This document shows, piece by piece, positions 4,951 through 5,786 of a DNA stretch of 5,786 nucleotides. The position numbers and the translations under genes are program-made. The stretch is from Bacteroidota bacterium. Its GTDB lineage: Bacteria > Bacteroidota > Bacteroidia > Chitinophagales > LD1. Numbering within the stretch: position 1 is the stretch's first letter; each line of letters starts with the position of its first letter. Below the pieces are notes generated by a model, which saw only the letters and a list, made by a program, of their open reading frames with translations, ran no database searches and was not told the origin of the DNA. The stretch is from contig JAFDYP010000133.1 in assembly GCA_018267355.1 (NCBI GenBank), positions 1-5,786 of the forward strand, given 5' to 3'.

Positions 4951-5786
4951 TTACTCGATAGTCACCTTTTTGGTCACTGTACCCTTATCGTTTGAGATAG
5001 AGAGCAGATAGATGCCAGATGAGAGGCCATTGCGGTCCAGCATCAGCTCGTTAGCACCATTGTATACAGTTACTTCCTTAGATGCTACTACTGCGCCGAG
5101 CAGGTTGGTCATCTTCATAGAGTAGTTGCCAGCCTCAGTAGCGTTGAATACTACCTTAGCAGCACCGCTGAATGGATTTGGCTGTACAGACAGCTCAGTG
5201 ATGTTGTTAGATACTTCCTTTACACCTACACCTATAGAGCAGGTATATGGAGTGTACACGCTGGCAGAGTCAGCAGGATCTATAGCAGGGCATGGGCAGT
5301 ATGAGCTATTGATCACACGTACATGGTAGCGCAGGTGAGCCAGAGCTTCTGCATCAGCATTGCTCAGGGAGATGGCTGAAGTAGTCACGTCTACTACGAT
5401 ACGCAGCTTGTAAACACCCTGGGCTACGTTAGTAGTACCATTCACGAGGATCACGCCATCCTGGCCGGTAGTGAAAGTATTGGTAGGGCTGCTGGTGTGC
5501 CATGTGAGGCCTGCAGGCAGATAGAGAGAGTCAATCTTGAGAGACTGGACAGTCAAACCGCTGAAGCTGGTGAAGTTTTTGAAATAGATGGTATCACTGA
5601 TAGTGGTACCGATCACACCGTATGGCAGGGCAGAATCGCTCGGAGAGAGACCAGGTACAGTACCTTGTACAGGTGTGATAGCAGTCTGGCCACCGTCTAC
5701 TGACCGAAATACATTTGTATCGAAGTACAGTGGGTTATTCTGCGCAAAAGATGCTGCACAGATACCGATAGACAGGGCGAGCGTGG
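4951..5786 (-). CDS. Small T9SS-exported protein of unknown function (right tandem paralogue, 5' end cut)
   Basis: The frame is open from the stop at 4951-4953 to the right edge. The visible N-terminus (TLALSIGICAASFAQNNP) aligns with residue 7 onward of the left paralogue, so the true ATG should lie about 16 bases outside the window, giving about 283 residues; the GTG at 5614-5616 is an internal valine codon, not the start. It has the same plan: signal peptide, unrecognised body with YCPCPAIDPADS, linker, then a 78-residue T9SS type A sorting domain (QPNPF to KVTIE). By eye it is about three-quarters identical to its neighbour, with the linker (PYTCSIGVGVKEVSNNITEL) unrelated and seven residues shorter. 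One cysteine is kept in the linker. Export and sorting as for the neighbour; function unknown. Confidence 0.9.
   Translation of the reverse strand, partial: TLALSIGICAASFAQNNPLYFDTNVFRSVDGGQTAITPVQGTVPGLSPSDSALPYGVIGTTISDTIYFKNFTSFSGLTVQSLKIDSLYLPAGLTWHTSSPTNTFTTGQDGVILVNGTTNVAQGVYKLRIVVDVTTSAISLSNADAEALAHLRYHVRVINSSYCPCPAIDPADSASVYTPYTCSIGVGVKEVSNNITELSVQPNPFSGAAKVVFNATEAGNYSMKMTNLLGAVVASKEVTVYNGANELMLDRNGLSSGIYLLSISNDKGTVTKKVTIE

Larger units (their letters stand above)
3922..5786 (-). repeat. Tandem duplication unit of about 970 bp (two gene-plus-terminator copies)
   Basis: The left copy (terminator 3922-3956, gene 3978-4850) and right copy (terminator 4894-4929, gene 4951 to beyond 5786) are direct repeats with an offset of 973 bases at the 3' end. 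A 41-base exact match lies at 4036-4076 and 5009-5049, and a roughly 30-base exact match spans the 3' untranslated region and stop codon. The offset falls to 952 at the 5' end because of the 21-base difference in the linker. Confidence 0.9.

Noticed and set aside
5497..5703. Plus-strand frames opposite the T9SS paralogues (also 4545-4751)
   Set aside because: They are parallel shadows of the duplicated minus-strand genes: the same antisense frame appears in both because the DNA is repeated.

Overview
The window looks like chromosomal DNA of a member of the Bacteroidota, probably of the Chitinophagales type. Four things point there. Two secreted proteins carry type IX secretion (T9SS) type A C-terminal sorting domains. 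Several genes are preceded by the Bacteroidota promoter pattern (TTG, then TAnnTTTG) with very short leaders and no recognisable Shine-Dalgarno sequence. There is a short lipoprotein with a DGDGDFG segment. The LuxE-like acyl-activating protein is of a kind common in that phylum. G+C is about half by eye, and AUA isoleucine codons are frequent in all genes, so nothing stands out as foreign. No RNA gene, insertion sequence, phage gene, CRISPR array or origin was seen. No gene-free stretch exceeds about 155 bases.

Left part. A lipoprotein gene with a GTG start (minus strand, cut by the left edge) is divergent from a LuxE/ANL-like acyl-activating enzyme (plus strand, also GTG start) across a 57-base gap. 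After 77 bases holding a good promoter comes a plus-strand HD-domain gene. Its protein matches PhnZ, the mixed-valent di-iron oxygenase that cleaves 2-amino-1-hydroxyethylphosphonate, at all metal ligands and most pocket positions I can recall. The exception is the second His of the HDxGH motif, which is Tyr here. No phosphonate partner gene (PhnY-like hydroxylase, transporter) is in the window.

Middle. The HD gene converges, with only six bases between stop codons, on a minus-strand gene for a 411-residue exported protein. It looks like the N-terminal and C-terminal beta domains of a Bacteroidota GH13 amylase joined across a missing catalytic barrel. Upstream of it lies dps, a ferritin-like iron-storage and DNA-protection protein, with its own terminator.

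Right part. Two tandem minus-strand paralogues encode small T9SS-exported proteins of unknown function, about 290 and 283 residues. They share signal peptide, body, sorting domain, 3' untranslated sequence and terminator hairpin, and differ strongly only in a linker before the sorting domain. The second runs off the right edge, missing about 16 bases of its 5' end.

The minus-strand genes appear to be separate transcription units: both T9SS genes and dps are each followed by a hairpin and T-tract. The window does not form one obvious pathway. The points most worth a second look are the variant PhnZ-like oxygenase, the barrel-less GH13-like protein and the tandem secreted paralogues.
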